The notes: generated from the sequence alone by a model not told the origin. 64,000 nucleotides of DNA from Planctomycetota bacterium (GCA_017303555.1 JAFLCN010000003.1:1-64000), one strand, 5' to 3'; numbered from the stretch's first letter, positions 25,435 to 35,604 are shown. Program-made: numbers and translations.

Positions 25435-25929
25435 TCACACCTTCAACTGTGCCTGCATGATCGTCACCGGCTCAAGGGGCACATCGCCCATGCCCTGCTT
25501 GTTCCCGGTCTTCACTTTGCGGATCTTGTCTACGACATCCATGCCGCTGACAACCTTGCCGAAGACGGCGTACGCCGCGCCGTCGGGCTGGGGCCGATCC
25601 AGGAACGCGTTGTCCACCGTGTTGATGAAGAACTGGCTCGTCGCCGAGTCGGCATCGCCGCCCAGGCGTGCCATCGCCACCGTGCCCCGCGTGTTCTTCA
25701 GCCCGTTCTTCCACTCGTTCTTGATCGGCGCCTGCGTCGGCTTCTTCTTCAGGTCGGCCGTGTGCCCGCCCCCCTGGATCATGAACGAATCGATCACGCG
25801 ATGAAAGACCGTGCCCTCGTAGTGGCCGCTCTTGACGTACGCGATGAAATTCTCGGTGCTGATCGGCGCGTTCTTCGGATCCAGTTCCAGAACGATTTCG
25901 CCGTGCGATGTGGTCAGTGTGACTTGCAT
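25435..25929 (-). CDS. Cyclophilin-type peptidyl-prolyl cis-trans isomerase
   Basis: The 164-residue single-domain cyclophilin catalyses prolyl isomerisation. Diagnostic motifs: [59 protein letters not shown] and [15 protein letters not shown]. Catalytic Arg (FHRVI) and the QFFI core are present. It has no signal peptide, so it is cytoplasmic. ATG 25929 ([12 protein letters not shown]) is chosen as the family start. It converges with the propeller-cytochrome gene (12-bp gap) and is divergent from the BtuF-like gene. No Shine-Dalgarno is seen. Confidence 0.93.
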   Translation of the reverse strand: MQVTLTTSHGEIVLELDPKNAPISTENFIAYVKSGHYEGTVFHRVIDSFMIQGGGHTADLKKKPTQAPIKNEWKNGLKNTRGTVAMARLGGDADSATSQFFINTVDNAFLDRPQPDGAAYAVFGKVVSGMDVVDKIRKVKTGNKQGMGDVPLEPVTIMQAQLKV

Positions 25930-25976
25930 GACAAAGCGTAGGGATTGGTCAAGGACCAAAGCACCAGCCGGTCGAG

Positions 25977-26987
25977 GTGCCAAATAGAATCCCGAACGTG
26001 TTCCCCCGCATCATCAGCCTCCTCCCCTCCGCCACCGAATCGCTCTGCGCGATCGGTGCCGGCCACCTGCTCGTCGGTCGCTCGCACGAGTGCGACTTTC
26101 CGCCCGCGATCACGCACCTCCCCGTCCTCACATCGCAGGCCATCCCCGCCGAACTCGCTTCCGACCCCGCCGCCATCGACGCCAAGGTCCGCGAGCAGCT
26201 CGCAACCGGCAACTCGCTCTACCAGGTCAACGAGCAACTCCTCCGCGATCTCAAGCCCGATCTCATACTCACGCAAGACCTCTGCGAAGTCTGCTCGATC
26301 GACCTGAAAACCGTCCGCCGAATCGCGGGCTCCATAAACCCGGCGCCCGCGATCGTCAGCCTCAATCCCCAAACCTTCGAAGGCGTCCTCGACGATCTCT
26401 ACACCATCGGCCTCGCCTGCGGCTTCGAGAAACACGCCGTCGAAACCGTCGCCCGACTCCGCGAGCGCATGTTCGCCGCCTCCGAATTCGTCAACGCCTT
26501 CGAAGACGGGCCCAACGTCGTCTTTCTCGAATGGACCGATCCGCTCTTCGTCGGGGGTCACTGGACGCCTCAGCTCATCGAGCGCGCCGGCGCACGCCAT
26601 CCGCTCAACGCGCCCATCCCCAAAGAAAACGCCGGCGCCGCCGCGGGCCCGCAAATGGCCGAACGTATCGCGGGAAAATCCATCCGCGTTTCGCACGAAG
26701 TCGTCGAGGCCCTCAACCCCGATGCCCTCATCATCTGCCCCTGCGGCATGTCCCTCGCCCAAACCCGCACCTGCGCCGCATCACTGATCGAGCACGATTG
26801 GTTCCGCAGCCTCAAAGCCGTCCGCACCAATCGCGTCGCGCTCGTCGACGGCAACCAGATGTTCAACCGCCCCGGCCCAAGATTGGTCGACGCCTTCGAG
26901 TTCCTCGTCGGTTGGCTGAATCACCGCCCCGAGCTCATCCCGCCAGATTTCCCGTGGGAACCGCAGGCTGACACACCTCAGCCATAA
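25977..26987 (+). CDS. BtuF-like cobalamin/iron-complex binding protein, no signal peptide
   Basis: A 336-residue protein of the helical-backbone periplasmic binding family (Peripla_BP_2). It has [47 protein letters not shown], and [15 protein letters not shown], and ends with [13 protein letters not shown]. Unlike ABC binding proteins it shows no signal peptide or lipobox and no transporter genes nearby. Such orphan cytoplasmic-looking members are common and of unclear role. Start is GTG 25977 or the in-frame GTG 25998, nearer the conserved RIISLLPS. No Shine-Dalgarno. Confidence 0.82.
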   Translation: MPNRIPNVFPRIISLLPSATESLCAIGAGHLLVGRSHECDFPPAITHLPVLTSQAIPAELASDPAAIDAKVREQLATGNSLYQVNEQLLRDLKPDLILTQDLCEVCSIDLKTVRRIAGSINPAPAIVSLNPQTFEGVLDDLYTIGLACGFEKHAVETVARLRERMFAASEFVNAFEDGPNVVFLEWTDPLFVGGHWTPQLIERAGARHPLNAPIPKENAGAAAGPQMAERIAGKSIRVSHEVVEALNPDALIICPCGMSLAQTRTCAASLIEHDWFRSLKAVRTNRVALVDGNQMFNRPGPRLVDAFEFLVGWLNHRPELIPPDFPWEPQADTPQP

Positions 26988-26989
26988 AA

Positions 26990-27014
26990 AAGAACCCCAC
27001 GCGCCAGCGTGGGG
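26990..27014 (-). terminator. Terminator built from the CCCCACGC/GCGTGGGG palindrome
   Basis: An 8-bp perfect stem 26995-27002/27007-27014 with a GCCA loop (plus strand) is followed on the minus strand by TTCTTTTTTAT. It lies 64 bases beyond the minus-strand DUF2950 gene and just past the plus-strand BtuF-like gene, so it can terminate the former. The hairpin sequence is the same as at 8125-8144. Confidence 0.8.
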
Positions 27015-27077
27015 CTGAAGAAACCATCTTCATCTCGAACTCTTTGAAATCGCGGCCCAACCGCGCGGACAGTGCCG

Positions 27078-28022
27078 TCACTCTCCCGAAACCACGGTCC
27101 AATTCAAGTCCGGATCAAACTCCGTCATCGCGCCCGCAATCGACGCCGTGTCCGAACCCAGATCCCGCTGAAACACAACGCCCTGATCGCTCATCATGAA
27201 CGTCATGATCCCCGAGCGCCCATACTCCGCCGGAAACGCGACCACCGCGTACCCGCCCGTCATGCGCCCGTTCACCATGTAATCGCGTGCCCCGCCCGGC
27301 GCGTTCTTCCCCTGCGCCGTCAATGGCCGGAAGATGTACCCGTGGAACGGCGTCGGTCCGCTCTCGCTCCGCTTGTAACCCTGCGCCGACGCTTCCGCGA
27401 CCAACTCGCCCATCGGGCTTGGCTGTTCGCCCGCGACCACCGGCCAGAACAGCCCGTTCTTCTGCCCCGGATCGCTGAAGAACTTCGAGGCATACTCGTC
27501 CTCGCCCTGGGGCCGCAGATCGAAGTACTCGTCCTGCGCATCGCCGATCGCGAGCAGCGTCTGAATCGCATCCAGCTCGTTCCGCCCGATCCGGCGCGAG
27601 AGCATCTCGTCCTTGCCCGCCGCCAGATCAAACCGCCAGCCATTCCCCGTGCGCACCAGCGGAATCGGCATCGGCCACTCGCTCGTGCCCACTTCCAGAA
27701 TCTTCGATCCTTCCGCGCCCTCGATCAGCGCGTGCTTCTCATCAAACTTCTGCAGGAACAACGCCCGGTTGTTCTGATCCGCGACCGGATCTCCCGACGC
27801 GAGCGCCTCCTCCGCATCCGGCCCGAAGATCCGCGTCAGTTCGGCCTGGTTGTCCGTCCGCAGCGCCGTCACCGCCGCGTTGACCGCATCGTCCGGCGTT
27901 GCAAACGTCTCGCCCGGATTCGACGCACACCCACCAAGCCCAATCGCCGCGAGCCCAATCACCGCCGCGCCCAAGAGCGCGCTCATCCCAAACCGCGAAC
28001 CACTGCAAACTGTTGCGAGCAT
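27078..28022 (-). CDS. DUF2950 family lipoprotein
   Basis: A 314-residue protein with an N-terminal signal (MSALLGAAVIGLAAIGLGGC) and lipobox LGGC near residue 32. The mature part matches DUF2950: FATPDDAVNAAVTALRTDN, then GNGWRFDLAAGKDEMLSRRIGRNE, LDAIQTLLAIGDAQDEYF, PFHGYIFRPLTAQG and YMVNGRMTGGYAVVAFPAEYGRSG. Function of the family is unknown. AGGA lies nine bases before ATG 28022. It is directly downstream of a DUF3300 gene in the same direction, the classic DUF3300-DUF2950 pairing, which suggests joint envelope function. Confidence 0.92.
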   Translation of the reverse strand: MLATVCSGSRFGMSALLGAAVIGLAAIGLGGCASNPGETFATPDDAVNAAVTALRTDNQAELTRIFGPDAEEALASGDPVADQNNRALFLQKFDEKHALIEGAEGSKILEVGTSEWPMPIPLVRTGNGWRFDLAAGKDEMLSRRIGRNELDAIQTLLAIGDAQDEYFDLRPQGEDEYASKFFSDPGQKNGLFWPVVAGEQPSPMGELVAEASAQGYKRSESGPTPFHGYIFRPLTAQGKNAPGGARDYMVNGRMTGGYAVVAFPAEYGRSGIMTFMMSDQGVVFQRDLGSDTASIAGAMTEFDPDLNWTVVSGE

Positions 28023-28079
28023 TGTCAGATTCCTGAAAGCGTGAAGAAGTTCAAGAGAAAACAGGCCGCGCTCAATCGA

Positions 28080-29471
28080 TCACCGACGCCCACCACCCCC
28101 GCGCCCGCCTCCGCCCCCTCCTCGACTTCCGCCCCCGGTCGGACGCGAAGCGGGAGCTGAACGCTGGGCTCCGCCTCCTCCGCGGGACGGCTGCGCTTGC
28201 TGGCGCCCGCCACCCCCTGTGTTCTGACGAGCGCCTCCGCCCTGTTGACGCGCGGGCTGCTGCGAGGCCGTGCCGCGGCTGTTCGATCCGCGATTGCTCG
28301 CATCCCGCGCCGCGCCGCCTCCCTGGTTCACGCCACCAAACGCGCCGTTGTTCGCGGGCCGCGTCTGTGCGCTCCCGCCCCGGTTGCCGCCCACACCGCC
28401 CTGACCCGCTCCGCCCCGATTTCCGGCCTGATTGCCACCAAACGGTGATTGCCCTCCCGACTCGCGCCCGCGGAAGTCGTTCCGCGCCTGCGAAGCCTGC
28501 GCACGATCGACTCCGCCAAACTGCTGCGCCGTCGCCTTGTTGCTGTAGGGCACGCCCTGGCGGTGCTGCGGATTGTGCTTCCACTGCCCGCCGCCTCCGC
28601 CCCCGACATTGGTGCGGTTGCCGCCGTTGATATTGGTGCGATTTCCGCTGTTGTTGATGTTTGTGTTGCGGTTGAAGTTGTTGTTGATGTTGACCGAGCC
28701 GCCGTTCCAGTTGGAATGGCCCCAGCAGTTGTTGTTCCAGATCGCACCAACCGCGACGCCCACGCCGAACGAGAGCAGCGCCGTCCCCGCGACATATCCG
28801 GGCGGGTAGTAGGGGGCCGGCGGATACGCCGGATACGGCCACGCGCCGTAGACCACCGTCGGGTTGTACTGCGGCACATACACCGTTTCGGGCTGCGCCG
28901 GCTGGATGATGATCGTCTGCGTCTGCGAGCCCGCCGCCGCAGGTTCCACGGTCACAGTCTGCTGCTGGTTCGATTGCAGATTGCCCTGGGTATGTGCCTT
29001 GTTCCGCAGCCGCTGAATCGCATCCATCACGTCCTTCTGCTGCGCGATGAACGCATCACCCAACTGCGAGGTGATATCGAGCTTCTCGCTCATCATCGCG
29101 AGCGTGTCCGGGAACGCCACGAGCGCCTTGACGCTCGCATCCCACGTTTGCGATTCGAGCGCCTTCTCGAGCGCATCGCCCTTCAGGTCCTTATTCGCCT
29201 TCAGCCACCGATCCGCCTGCACGATCTCGAGCGGATACGTCGAGGCCATCAACATCTGCGTCAGCAGATCGTCCGGGTAGAGAGCGATCGGCGCCACCAG
29301 CTGTTCGAGCTGCTCCTGCGAGAGCTTGTCACCAGCATCCGCAGGTGCCGCGGCCGGAGCCGCAGCTGCGGGGGCCGGAGCAGCCGGCTGCTCCGAGTTC
29401 TGTGCCCTGAGCACGGACGCGGGGGTGCCAACGCAAAGAAGAAGCAGGGGAAGAGCGAAACGCCGTTTCAT
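28080..29471 (-). CDS. DUF3300 family exported protein with Asn/Gly-rich tail
   Basis: A 463-residue exported protein. Signal peptide MKRRFALPLLLLCVGTPASVLRAQ, an Ala/Pro-rich linker, then the DUF3300 domain at ~48-260: QLEQLVAPIALYPDDLLTQMLMASTYPLEIVQADRW (read in two blocks), LVAFPDTLAMMSEKLDIT, QPETVYVPQYNPTVVYG. A Gly/Ala hydrophobic segment (GTALLSFGVGVAVGAIW) precedes a low-complexity Asn-rich then Gly/Arg/Gln-rich C-terminus, probably disordered and cationic. ATG 29471 has AGGAG seven bases upstream. It is transcribed with DUF2950 (57-bp gap). Confidence 0.9.
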   Translation of the reverse strand: MKRRFALPLLLLCVGTPASVLRAQNSEQPAAPAPAAAAPAAAPADAGDKLSQEQLEQLVAPIALYPDDLLTQMLMASTYPLEIVQADRWLKANKDLKGDALEKALESQTWDASVKALVAFPDTLAMMSEKLDITSQLGDAFIAQQKDVMDAIQRLRNKAHTQGNLQSNQQQTVTVEPAAAGSQTQTIIIQPAQPETVYVPQYNPTVVYGAWPYPAYPPAPYYPPGYVAGTALLSFGVGVAVGAIWNNNCWGHSNWNGGSVNINNNFNRNTNINNSGNRTNINGGNRTNVGGGGGGQWKHNPQHRQGVPYSNKATAQQFGGVDRAQASQARNDFRGRESGGQSPFGGNQAGNRGGAGQGGVGGNRGGSAQTRPANNGAFGGVNQGGGAARDASNRGSNSRGTASQQPARQQGGGARQNTGGGGRQQAQPSRGGGGAQRSAPASRPTGGGSRGGGGGGRGGGGRR

Positions 29472-29694
29472 AGAGTTACTCCTGGAGCGAGCCACAGTAT
29501 AACGAAGACGACTGCCCGTGCAGACTTTGTCGGACAGGCGCAAAGCCTCTAAGCAGCGCAAAAAAGCTCCCGGCGGTCGTTCGATGAAGTAATTGCCCGA
29601 CAATCAGCTCCGATCGCGCGGGGGAATGGGGCACTCTGACCTCCCCATCCTCTCCGCCTCTTCTCTCAACCCCTCCGTGTTCTCTCGAACCACC

Positions 29695-30894
29695 TCATCC
29701 CTTCGCAATCACCCCAACCGGCGGCTCCAGCGGCAGCATTCGCGCAAACCGCATGTACGCGTCATACTGCGCCCGCACCTCGGTCAGCGAATCCCCGCTG
29801 AATTTCTCAGTAAACACGCGGGCCACTTCAAACGCCGCCACGTTTTCGAGCACCACGCTCGCAGCACTCACAGCGCACACATCACTGCGCTCGTAGCTGC
29901 TCATCTGGCTCTCTTTGGTGTTCAGGTCCACGCTCGGCATCCCGCGCAGCAGCGTCGCGATCGGCTTCATCGTCCCCCGCACGACGACCGGCATCCCGTT
30001 CGTCATGCCGCCTTCGGTTCCGCCCGCGTTGTTGCTGTCGCGCACGAAGCCCAGGTGTGCCTTGTTCCGCTGCTTCGCGTCGTACCGGATCGGATCGTGC
30101 ACCTTGTGGCCGGGCAGAAACGCGCACTCTTTCCCGAGTCCGATCTCTACCGCCTTGAACGCCTGAATCCCCATCACGGCGTACGCAAGCCTTGCATCCA
30201 GCTTCGTCGTCCAGTCCATGCACGAACCCAGCCCGATCGGGCATCCGAACACGTGCGCCTCGACCAATCCGCCCACCGTGTCCTTGTCGATCTTCGCCTG
30301 CCGGATGATCTCGCACTGCCGCGCCGTCACCGCCTCGTCCGGGCAATACGTTTCGCTCGCATCGCGGATCTTCTTCATCTCCTGCCAGTTCGCATCCGTC
30401 ACCGCCGCATCCGTCTTCGCGTCGAGAATGCTCCGCACAAAGCCGAACGACTCAATCCCGAATTCACGCAGTAAGCATCGCGCAACCGCGCCCGCCGCGA
30501 CCCGGCTCGCCGTTTCGCGAGCACTCGCCCGCTCCAGCGTCTCGCGGCAGTCCGTCGTCAGCCACTTCACGCTCCCCGCCAAGTCTGCATGCCCCGGCCG
30601 AGGCCGATAGACCGGAGGCGTCTTCGCAAGGTCATCCAGCCGCGAATCGTTGTTCCTGATCACCATCGTCAACGGCGCGGCAATCGTCTTCCCCTGCCGC
30701 ACACCCGTCAGAAACTCCACCGTGTCCTGCTCGATGCGCTGCCTGCCGCCCCGTCCATATCCGCCCTGCCGGCGCAGCAATTCCGCGTTGATGAAATCAA
30801 CATCAAGGTCAAGCCCGCTGGGCAATCCCGTCACGGTGATGACAAGCGCCGGCCCGTGCGATTCCCCGGCTGTCTGATAGTCAAGAACTGGCAT
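29695..30894 (-). CDS. aroC: Chorismate synthase
   Basis: The 399-residue enzyme converts 5-enolpyruvylshikimate-3-phosphate to chorismate with reduced FMN, the last step of the shikimate pathway. Motifs: TAGESHGPALVITVTGLPSG near the start, EFLTGVRQGKTIAAPL, YRPRPGHADLAG, RASARETASRVAAGA, AGGTEGGMTNGMPVVVR, and the terminal SASVVLENVAAFEVAR. Length is normal or slightly long. Start ATG 30894 (MPVLDYQTAGESHG) follows family alignments. Chorismate is the substrate of MqnA encoded at 60100. The gene stands alone on the minus strand with no Shine-Dalgarno. Confidence 0.96.
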   Translation of the reverse strand: MPVLDYQTAGESHGPALVITVTGLPSGLDLDVDFINAELLRRQGGYGRGGRQRIEQDTVEFLTGVRQGKTIAAPLTMVIRNNDSRLDDLAKTPPVYRPRPGHADLAGSVKWLTTDCRETLERASARETASRVAAGAVARCLLREFGIESFGFVRSILDAKTDAAVTDANWQEMKKIRDASETYCPDEAVTARQCEIIRQAKIDKDTVGGLVEAHVFGCPIGLGSCMDWTTKLDARLAYAVMGIQAFKAVEIGLGKECAFLPGHKVHDPIRYDAKQRNKAHLGFVRDSNNAGGTEGGMTNGMPVVVRGTMKPIATLLRGMPSVDLNTKESQMSSYERSDVCAVSAASVVLENVAAFEVARVFTEKFSGDSLTEVRAQYDAYMRFARMLPLEPPVGVIAKG

Positions 30895-31169
30895 GAGGGA
30901 AGCGTATTCGCGAGCCCGCTTGCGCACGCTGTTTCGACCTCAATTCTCGCGGCAGCCGCGTCACTTCGCGCACAGCTTTGCCGAGTGCCGCCTTTCAGCC
31001 CATCGGGCTGGCAGAATCAAGCCGTGGGTGGAGCGAGGTCTTCCGAGCGACACCCACGGTTCGCTGCGATTGATCCCGCACCCTGACAGGGTGCCACGCG
31101 TGACGCCGTCTCAGATTTCACGCCGCGATGCTCTCCGCCGCTCGCTTTGGTGCCCCGCACCCCAACGTC

Positions 31170-32732
31170 TTACTTCCCCTCATCCAACTTCTTTTCCAGC
31201 CTCTCCAGCCGTGCCCTCAACTCCGCGATCTCGGCATCCTTTTCCTGCCGCAGCTGCTTGATCGCCTGCACCGCGACCGCCGTCAGCCGCGAATAGTCCA
31301 TCCCGGTCACGCTCCCTTCCGCATCGCGGAAGACCACTTCCGGGAACACCTTCTCGACATCTTCCGCCACAAAGCCGATGTCGTGCTCGCGCCCGGGCCG
31401 CTGAGCCGCCCACTCGGGTTTCCAATCAAACCGCACGCCTTCGAGTTTCAGCAGCGCCGCCAGCGCATCGTCCATCACCGAGACATGGTCCTTGAACCGG
31501 ATGCTCGACGGCACCGCCACGTTGTTGGCCAGGACGTTGCCGGCAACCGTCAGCCTCTGCGACGGCGCCGTTGTTCCGATTCCGATGTTCCCGTTCTGCT
31601 GCAGGGTCATGGTCGTGTTCTGGATTCCGGGGGCGGCTCCGTAGCCCAAGAGCAGCTTCCCCGCGCCCTCGCCATTGCCCGAACCCGTCGAGATCATCCG
31701 CCAGTACACGCCTCCGGTCGTGGTGTTCTGGAGGTTGAGCCAGGTTCCCGTTGCGCCCGAACCCTCGATCGTCGCGACCAGAGCGTTGGTGTCTGAAACA
31801 TGAAGCGCCGTCGCCGGCACCGGGGTGTTCACGCCGAAGAACCGCGATCGAAGCGTCACATCTCCGGGTGCAACGCCGATCCACGTCTTGAAGTAGTAGT
31901 CCGCGTTCGATCCCGCGCTCGAAGTGCCTCCCGCGTACGGGTTCGAGTTCGCGTAGTAGAAACTGATCGTCCCTCCGCCAGTCTGGAGGATCTCCGCTGT
32001 GTACTTCTGCCCCGCTGTCACGCCGACCGGGCGCACCAGCCCGTACGCGACTTCACCCACGATCCCGTTGGCCCCGATCGACTGCTGGTAGAGCAGCGTC
32101 CCGCCCGTCCCTTCGCCCGCATAGATTCGCAGCGAAACCGTTGCGATGTTGACCGATCCGTTGCGGAAGAACGCGACATGGGTCAATGGCCCGGTCTGCC
32201 CCGCCGTGAACGATTGCCAGGTCGAAACCAGTGTCGTCGTGGTTTCGTATTTCGTCTGCGACTGATCCAGCGAAATCGGCGACGCGTTGTACGCCACGTT
32301 GAACGGCTCCGCGCTCTCGGCGCGTATGGCGCTCCCCGCGCGTGGAACCACATCGACCACGCTCCGGGGCGACAGCGTCGTGTACGAACCGCCGCCCGAC
32401 GGCGTCCGCACCTGGATCTCCAGATACCGCCTTCCCTGCGGCTCCACCACGCCGAAATCCAGCGGCACGGTGAAGACCCCCGCGCTCACACCCACGTTCG
32501 GGATCGTCAGCGGACCCGCGACCACTGTCCCCGCCGAACTCGCGCTGTACAGCGTTGCGATCACGTCCGCGCTGCCCGTGCAGACCCCGTCCGCGACCGT
32601 GAGCTTCCCCTGGTACTCAAAGGTGGAGCGCGAAATCACCTGCCCGTCGGCCGGTGTGCCGCCAAACACCGCCAGCGACGCAAATCCGAGGACCGACAAC
32701 ACGCGAACGCCCCGCAGGAATCGACACCGCAT
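31170..32732 (-). CDS. Exported YQG-module protein with S74 intramolecular chaperone domain (paralogue 1)
   Basis: A 520-residue exported protein. Signal peptide (MRCRFLRGVRVLSVLGFASLAV), then an N-terminal module FEYQGKLTVADG...GVSAGVFTVPLDFG (~35-130). Next comes a beta-rich middle with a WQSFTAGQTGPLTHV block, then a GNIGIGTTAPSQRLTVAGNVL stalk. The C-terminal Peptidase_S74-like domain spans 409-500: S409 and K414 (SSIRFK) occupy the positions of the Ser/Lys autocleavage dyad, followed by LEGVRFDWK, DIGFVAEDVEKVFPE and LTAVAVQAIKQL. It ends in a coiled coil (EIAELRARLERLEKKL). In phage tailspikes this domain trimerises the fibre and cuts itself off. AAGGAG precedes ATG 32732. Confidence 0.82.
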   Translation of the reverse strand: MRCRFLRGVRVLSVLGFASLAVFGGTPADGQVISRSTFEYQGKLTVADGVCTGSADVIATLYSASSAGTVVAGPLTIPNVGVSAGVFTVPLDFGVVEPQGRRYLEIQVRTPSGGGSYTTLSPRSVVDVVPRAGSAIRAESAEPFNVAYNASPISLDQSQTKYETTTTLVSTWQSFTAGQTGPLTHVAFFRNGSVNIATVSLRIYAGEGTGGTLLYQQSIGANGIVGEVAYGLVRPVGVTAGQKYTAEILQTGGGTISFYYANSNPYAGGTSSAGSNADYYFKTWIGVAPGDVTLRSRFFGVNTPVPATALHVSDTNALVATIEGSGATGTWLNLQNTTTGGVYWRMISTGSGNGEGAGKLLLGYGAAPGIQNTTMTLQQNGNIGIGTTAPSQRLTVAGNVLANNVAVPSSIRFKDHVSVMDDALAALLKLEGVRFDWKPEWAAQRPGREHDIGFVAEDVEKVFPEVVFRDAEGSVTGMDYSRLTAVAVQAIKQLRQEKDAEIAELRARLERLEKKLDEGK

Positions 32733-32855
32733 ACGCGAACTCCTTCCCGCACCCGATCGGACACTCGCCCGGCACGCGCCGCGCACCACCTTCGCCACAA
32801 GAAGCGAGAAAAATCCATCGGAACCCTCAGCCAATCCGCCGGGCAATCTGCCGGC

Positions 32856-34478
32856 TTACGGGCGGTTTTCCAGCTTCCTTTCCAGCCTCTCCAGCCTTGC
32901 CTTCAGCTCCTCAATCTCTTTCTGCTTCGCATCGTTCTGCACACCCAGCCGCTCGATCTCGGCCCGATCCGCCGTTCGCTGCATCTGCTGCTGCTTGATC
33001 GCTTCGGTCAGCAAAGGCACGAGGCCCACATACGAAACACCCTTGTGCCCGTTGCTTCCATCCGCGACGAGTTCCGGCAGCACGCCTTCCACTTCCTGCG
33101 CGAGGAAGCCGATCTGCTCGCCCTTGGGCATCAGCATCCCTTCATCGCCGCTCATGCTCCACTCAAACCGTACGCCCCGCAGTTTCTCGATCAGCGAGAG
33201 CGCATCACCAATCTCCCGCACGTTCTTCTTGTCCCGCGCATCCGAGGTGTTGATGAAGTTGCCAAAGACCTGAACGCTGTTGCCCACAAGCGCGAGCGTG
33301 CCGCTCGCGTTCTCATTCGCAACCGTGAATGTCGAGCTGTTGGCATTGGGGATTCCGATAAACGCCTTGCGTCCGGCAGCCGTTCCAAGCGGGTAGTACT
33401 GCGTGTAGCAGTGCGTCGTTCCTTCAATATTGATAACGCCACCTTCGCTCTTCACGTGCAATGCCGCGATCGGCGTCGTGGTTCCGATTCCTACGCGATT
33501 CGGATACGTGATTCCGCCGGTTGCGCTCTGCCACATCGACGCGGCATTCAGAAGGCTCGCCGGCACATTGCCGACATTGGTCCAGTCGATGCTCCGCGCC
33601 GTATCCGCAAGGCCGGCGCGCATCGCCTTCAGGCTGATCGTCGCCTCGGGCGCAACATACGTCTTGAAGACGAAGTGATGGTCCGGATTCGGCCCCGCCG
33701 AAGCGCCGGGAATATCCGAGTTCGAAGCCACCAGAAAAATCACGCCCGTCGGATCGATCGTGTACTGCTCGCCCGCCACCACCGAGATATTGCTGAACAT
33801 CACAGGAATCAGCACGCCCTGTCCTTGACGCACCATCGCCGTTGCGGTCCCCAGCAGCGCGCCCGTTGCCCCGACGCCCGCGCGGATACGAACCGTCAGC
33901 AGCTTGTCGCCAACGCCACCCACCAGCCCGTATCCATTCAGATCAATCCGCGTCAGCGTGCCGCTCTTTCCCGCCGTGAACGATTGCCAGATTGGTGTGA
34001 GATCGAGCCGCAAAGGCAGGACACCGTTGAACTTTCCGTCGTACTGATTCTGATCAACAGCCGCCGCCCCCGCCCGCGTAATCGTCGCCCCCGCGATGCC
34101 CTGCGCCAGCGGCGTCGGTGTCACCGCGCTCCGCCCCGCCAGCGTCACAAAGTTGCCCACGCCCGACGGCGACCTGACATCAATCTCCAGCCAGCGCGCC
34201 TCGCCCGGCAGAAACGCCCCGTCGCCAAAATCAAGATCCGCCGTAAACACGCCGCCCGCGACGGCCACGCCATCGCGCGCGATCTCGCTCCCGACCTGTT
34301 GCCCGTCGGCCGCCGCGTTGTACAGCCGGAACCGAAGATCCGCATTGCCGCCCACCGCAACGCCGCCCGAGCGCAGCGAACCCTGATACGTGAACGATGT
34401 CTGCGCCAAGCCGCGAACCCCGGGCAGGCACAACGCAGCAACAACACCCGCCACCCCGCACAACGCTCGGTACTTCAT
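32856..34478 (-). CDS. Exported YQG-module protein with S74 intramolecular chaperone domain (paralogue 2)
   Basis: A 540-residue exported paralogue. Signal peptide MKYRALCGVAGVVAALCLPG; YQG module (FTYQGSLRSGGVAVGGNADLRF then GVAVAGGVFTADLDFG); WQSFTAGKSGTLTRI middle block shared with paralogue 1; a short NRVGIGTTTPIAALHVKSEG stalk. The S74 domain starts at S412/K417 (SDARDK), followed by LRGVRFEWS, EQIGFLAQEVEGVLPE, LVPLLTEAIKQQQ and a terminal coiled coil (EELKARLERLERKL). ATG 34478 has GGAA eight bases upstream. The gap to paralogue 1 is 123 bp and no terminator was found, so co-transcription is possible. Confidence 0.82.
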   Translation of the reverse strand: MKYRALCGVAGVVAALCLPGVRGLAQTSFTYQGSLRSGGVAVGGNADLRFRLYNAAADGQQVGSEIARDGVAVAGGVFTADLDFGDGAFLPGEARWLEIDVRSPSGVGNFVTLAGRSAVTPTPLAQGIAGATITRAGAAAVDQNQYDGKFNGVLPLRLDLTPIWQSFTAGKSGTLTRIDLNGYGLVGGVGDKLLTVRIRAGVGATGALLGTATAMVRQGQGVLIPVMFSNISVVAGEQYTIDPTGVIFLVASNSDIPGASAGPNPDHHFVFKTYVAPEATISLKAMRAGLADTARSIDWTNVGNVPASLLNAASMWQSATGGITYPNRVGIGTTTPIAALHVKSEGGVINIEGTTHCYTQYYPLGTAAGRKAFIGIPNANSSTFTVANENASGTLALVGNSVQVFGNFINTSDARDKKNVREIGDALSLIEKLRGVRFEWSMSGDEGMLMPKGEQIGFLAQEVEGVLPELVADGSNGHKGVSYVGLVPLLTEAIKQQQMQRTADRAEIERLGVQNDAKQKEIEELKARLERLERKLENRP

Positions 34479-34635
34479 GATGAATTCCATGCACGCCACA
34501 ATCGGCGCATCGTCCGAGTCTACGGCCTGAATCCGGAATCTCCAGTTCAATCCCGCCGCCAACCGCCGAACAACTCCGGCTTCTCGGACGCTTCGCTTCC
34601 CGATCTCGCCCTCATTTCGCATCCGGGCGTCATCT

Positions 34636-35499
34636 TCAAGGACACACCAGCTCGTTGTACGCGACCACGAACGCGACAAAGTCCGCATCATCGACAAACC
34701 CGTCTCCGTTCAGATCCGCTCCGCACCCCGCCGGCATCGCCGGATCGGCGCAATCCAGAATGTTGTACGCAGCGACGAAGATCGGGAAGTCCCCGTCATC
34801 CACGAACCCATCACCGTTCAGGTCCGCCGGGCATGCCGAGGTCACATACGTCAGCCGGACAATCGCGACGCTGCCGCCGTTCGATGTTGTCGCTTCCGGG
34901 CTCGTCGAGTTTCCGCCTCCCGCCGCGCCGGCGCTGTTGAATGCCGCATCGCCCGACGTTCCGCCGTTCGAACCCGCTCCCGTGTTTCTCCACTCGATCA
35001 CCAACGGTCCGCCCTGATACACGTACGCCTGATCAAGCACAATCACCGGTCCCCATTGCTCCGGACCCCCCGGAGGCGAGATCGACGGATACGCATTCAT
35101 CGCGAGGGGAAGCGGCCCCGCCTTCACCTGCTGTTTGTCCTTGATGTTTGCCGCAAACGTGTTGCTGAACGTCGCGGGCGTCAGCAGGCTCGTTCCCATG
35201 TAGACCCGGTAGTCCTCGATCGCAAGGCTCACGCGAGGCCACGGCGCGAACCCGAAGCTGTTGTCCTGCCTCGTCTGAAACCCCGTGATCCGGCTGCCCA
35301 GCGGCACGCTCGCCATCTCGCCCGCGGAGTACATCGTTTGCATCGTGCCGCCGTTCGCGCCGATCGGTCCGGCGTTATTGATCGGCCCCTCGGCATTCGC
35401 AAACGCCGCCGGAAGCACGAGGTGCTGCTCCGCCCCGATGCAGTGCGACCCCGCCAGCAACCACGCGCTCGCCGCGACGACCGTCTTTGCCTTCTTCAT
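34636..35499 (-). CDS. Secreted single-repeat protein with dockerin-like C-terminus
   Basis: A 287-residue exported protein. Signal peptide MKKAKTVVAASAWLLAGSHCIG. One copy of the repeat seen five times in the gene at 8814: QHLVLPAAFANAEG, GSRITGFQTRQDNS, TFSNTFAANIKDKQQVKAGPL, YVYQGGPLVIEWRNTG. The end has two canonical dockerin-like loops (DLNGDGFVDDGDF, DLNGDGFVDDADF) with the inter-repeat CADPAMPAGC and the invariant-type end ELVCP. GGAGGG precedes ATG 35499. It lies among the S74 paralogues in the same direction. Confidence 0.82.
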   Translation of the reverse strand: MKKAKTVVAASAWLLAGSHCIGAEQHLVLPAAFANAEGPINNAGPIGANGGTMQTMYSAGEMASVPLGSRITGFQTRQDNSFGFAPWPRVSLAIEDYRVYMGTSLLTPATFSNTFAANIKDKQQVKAGPLPLAMNAYPSISPPGGPEQWGPVIVLDQAYVYQGGPLVIEWRNTGAGSNGGTSGDAAFNSAGAAGGGNSTSPEATTSNGGSVAIVRLTYVTSACPADLNGDGFVDDGDFPIFVAAYNILDCADPAMPAGCGADLNGDGFVDDADFVAFVVAYNELVCP

Positions 35500-35604
35500 G
35501 TGGAGCCCTCCCGCGATCAACAGGCTACCACGCGCTGCACGCCTCGCAAGTCAGGGCAAGCAGGCCCCAATCCCCGCTCCGATCTTTCTCTCATGGCCTC
35601 AGGC

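Noticed and set aside
31800..34940. Very long plus-strand open frame (~1,046 codons) opposite two S74 genes
   Set aside because: Arg/His/Pro-rich antisense shadow of G+C-rich genes; the minus-strand genes have signal peptides, domains and ribosome binding sites.
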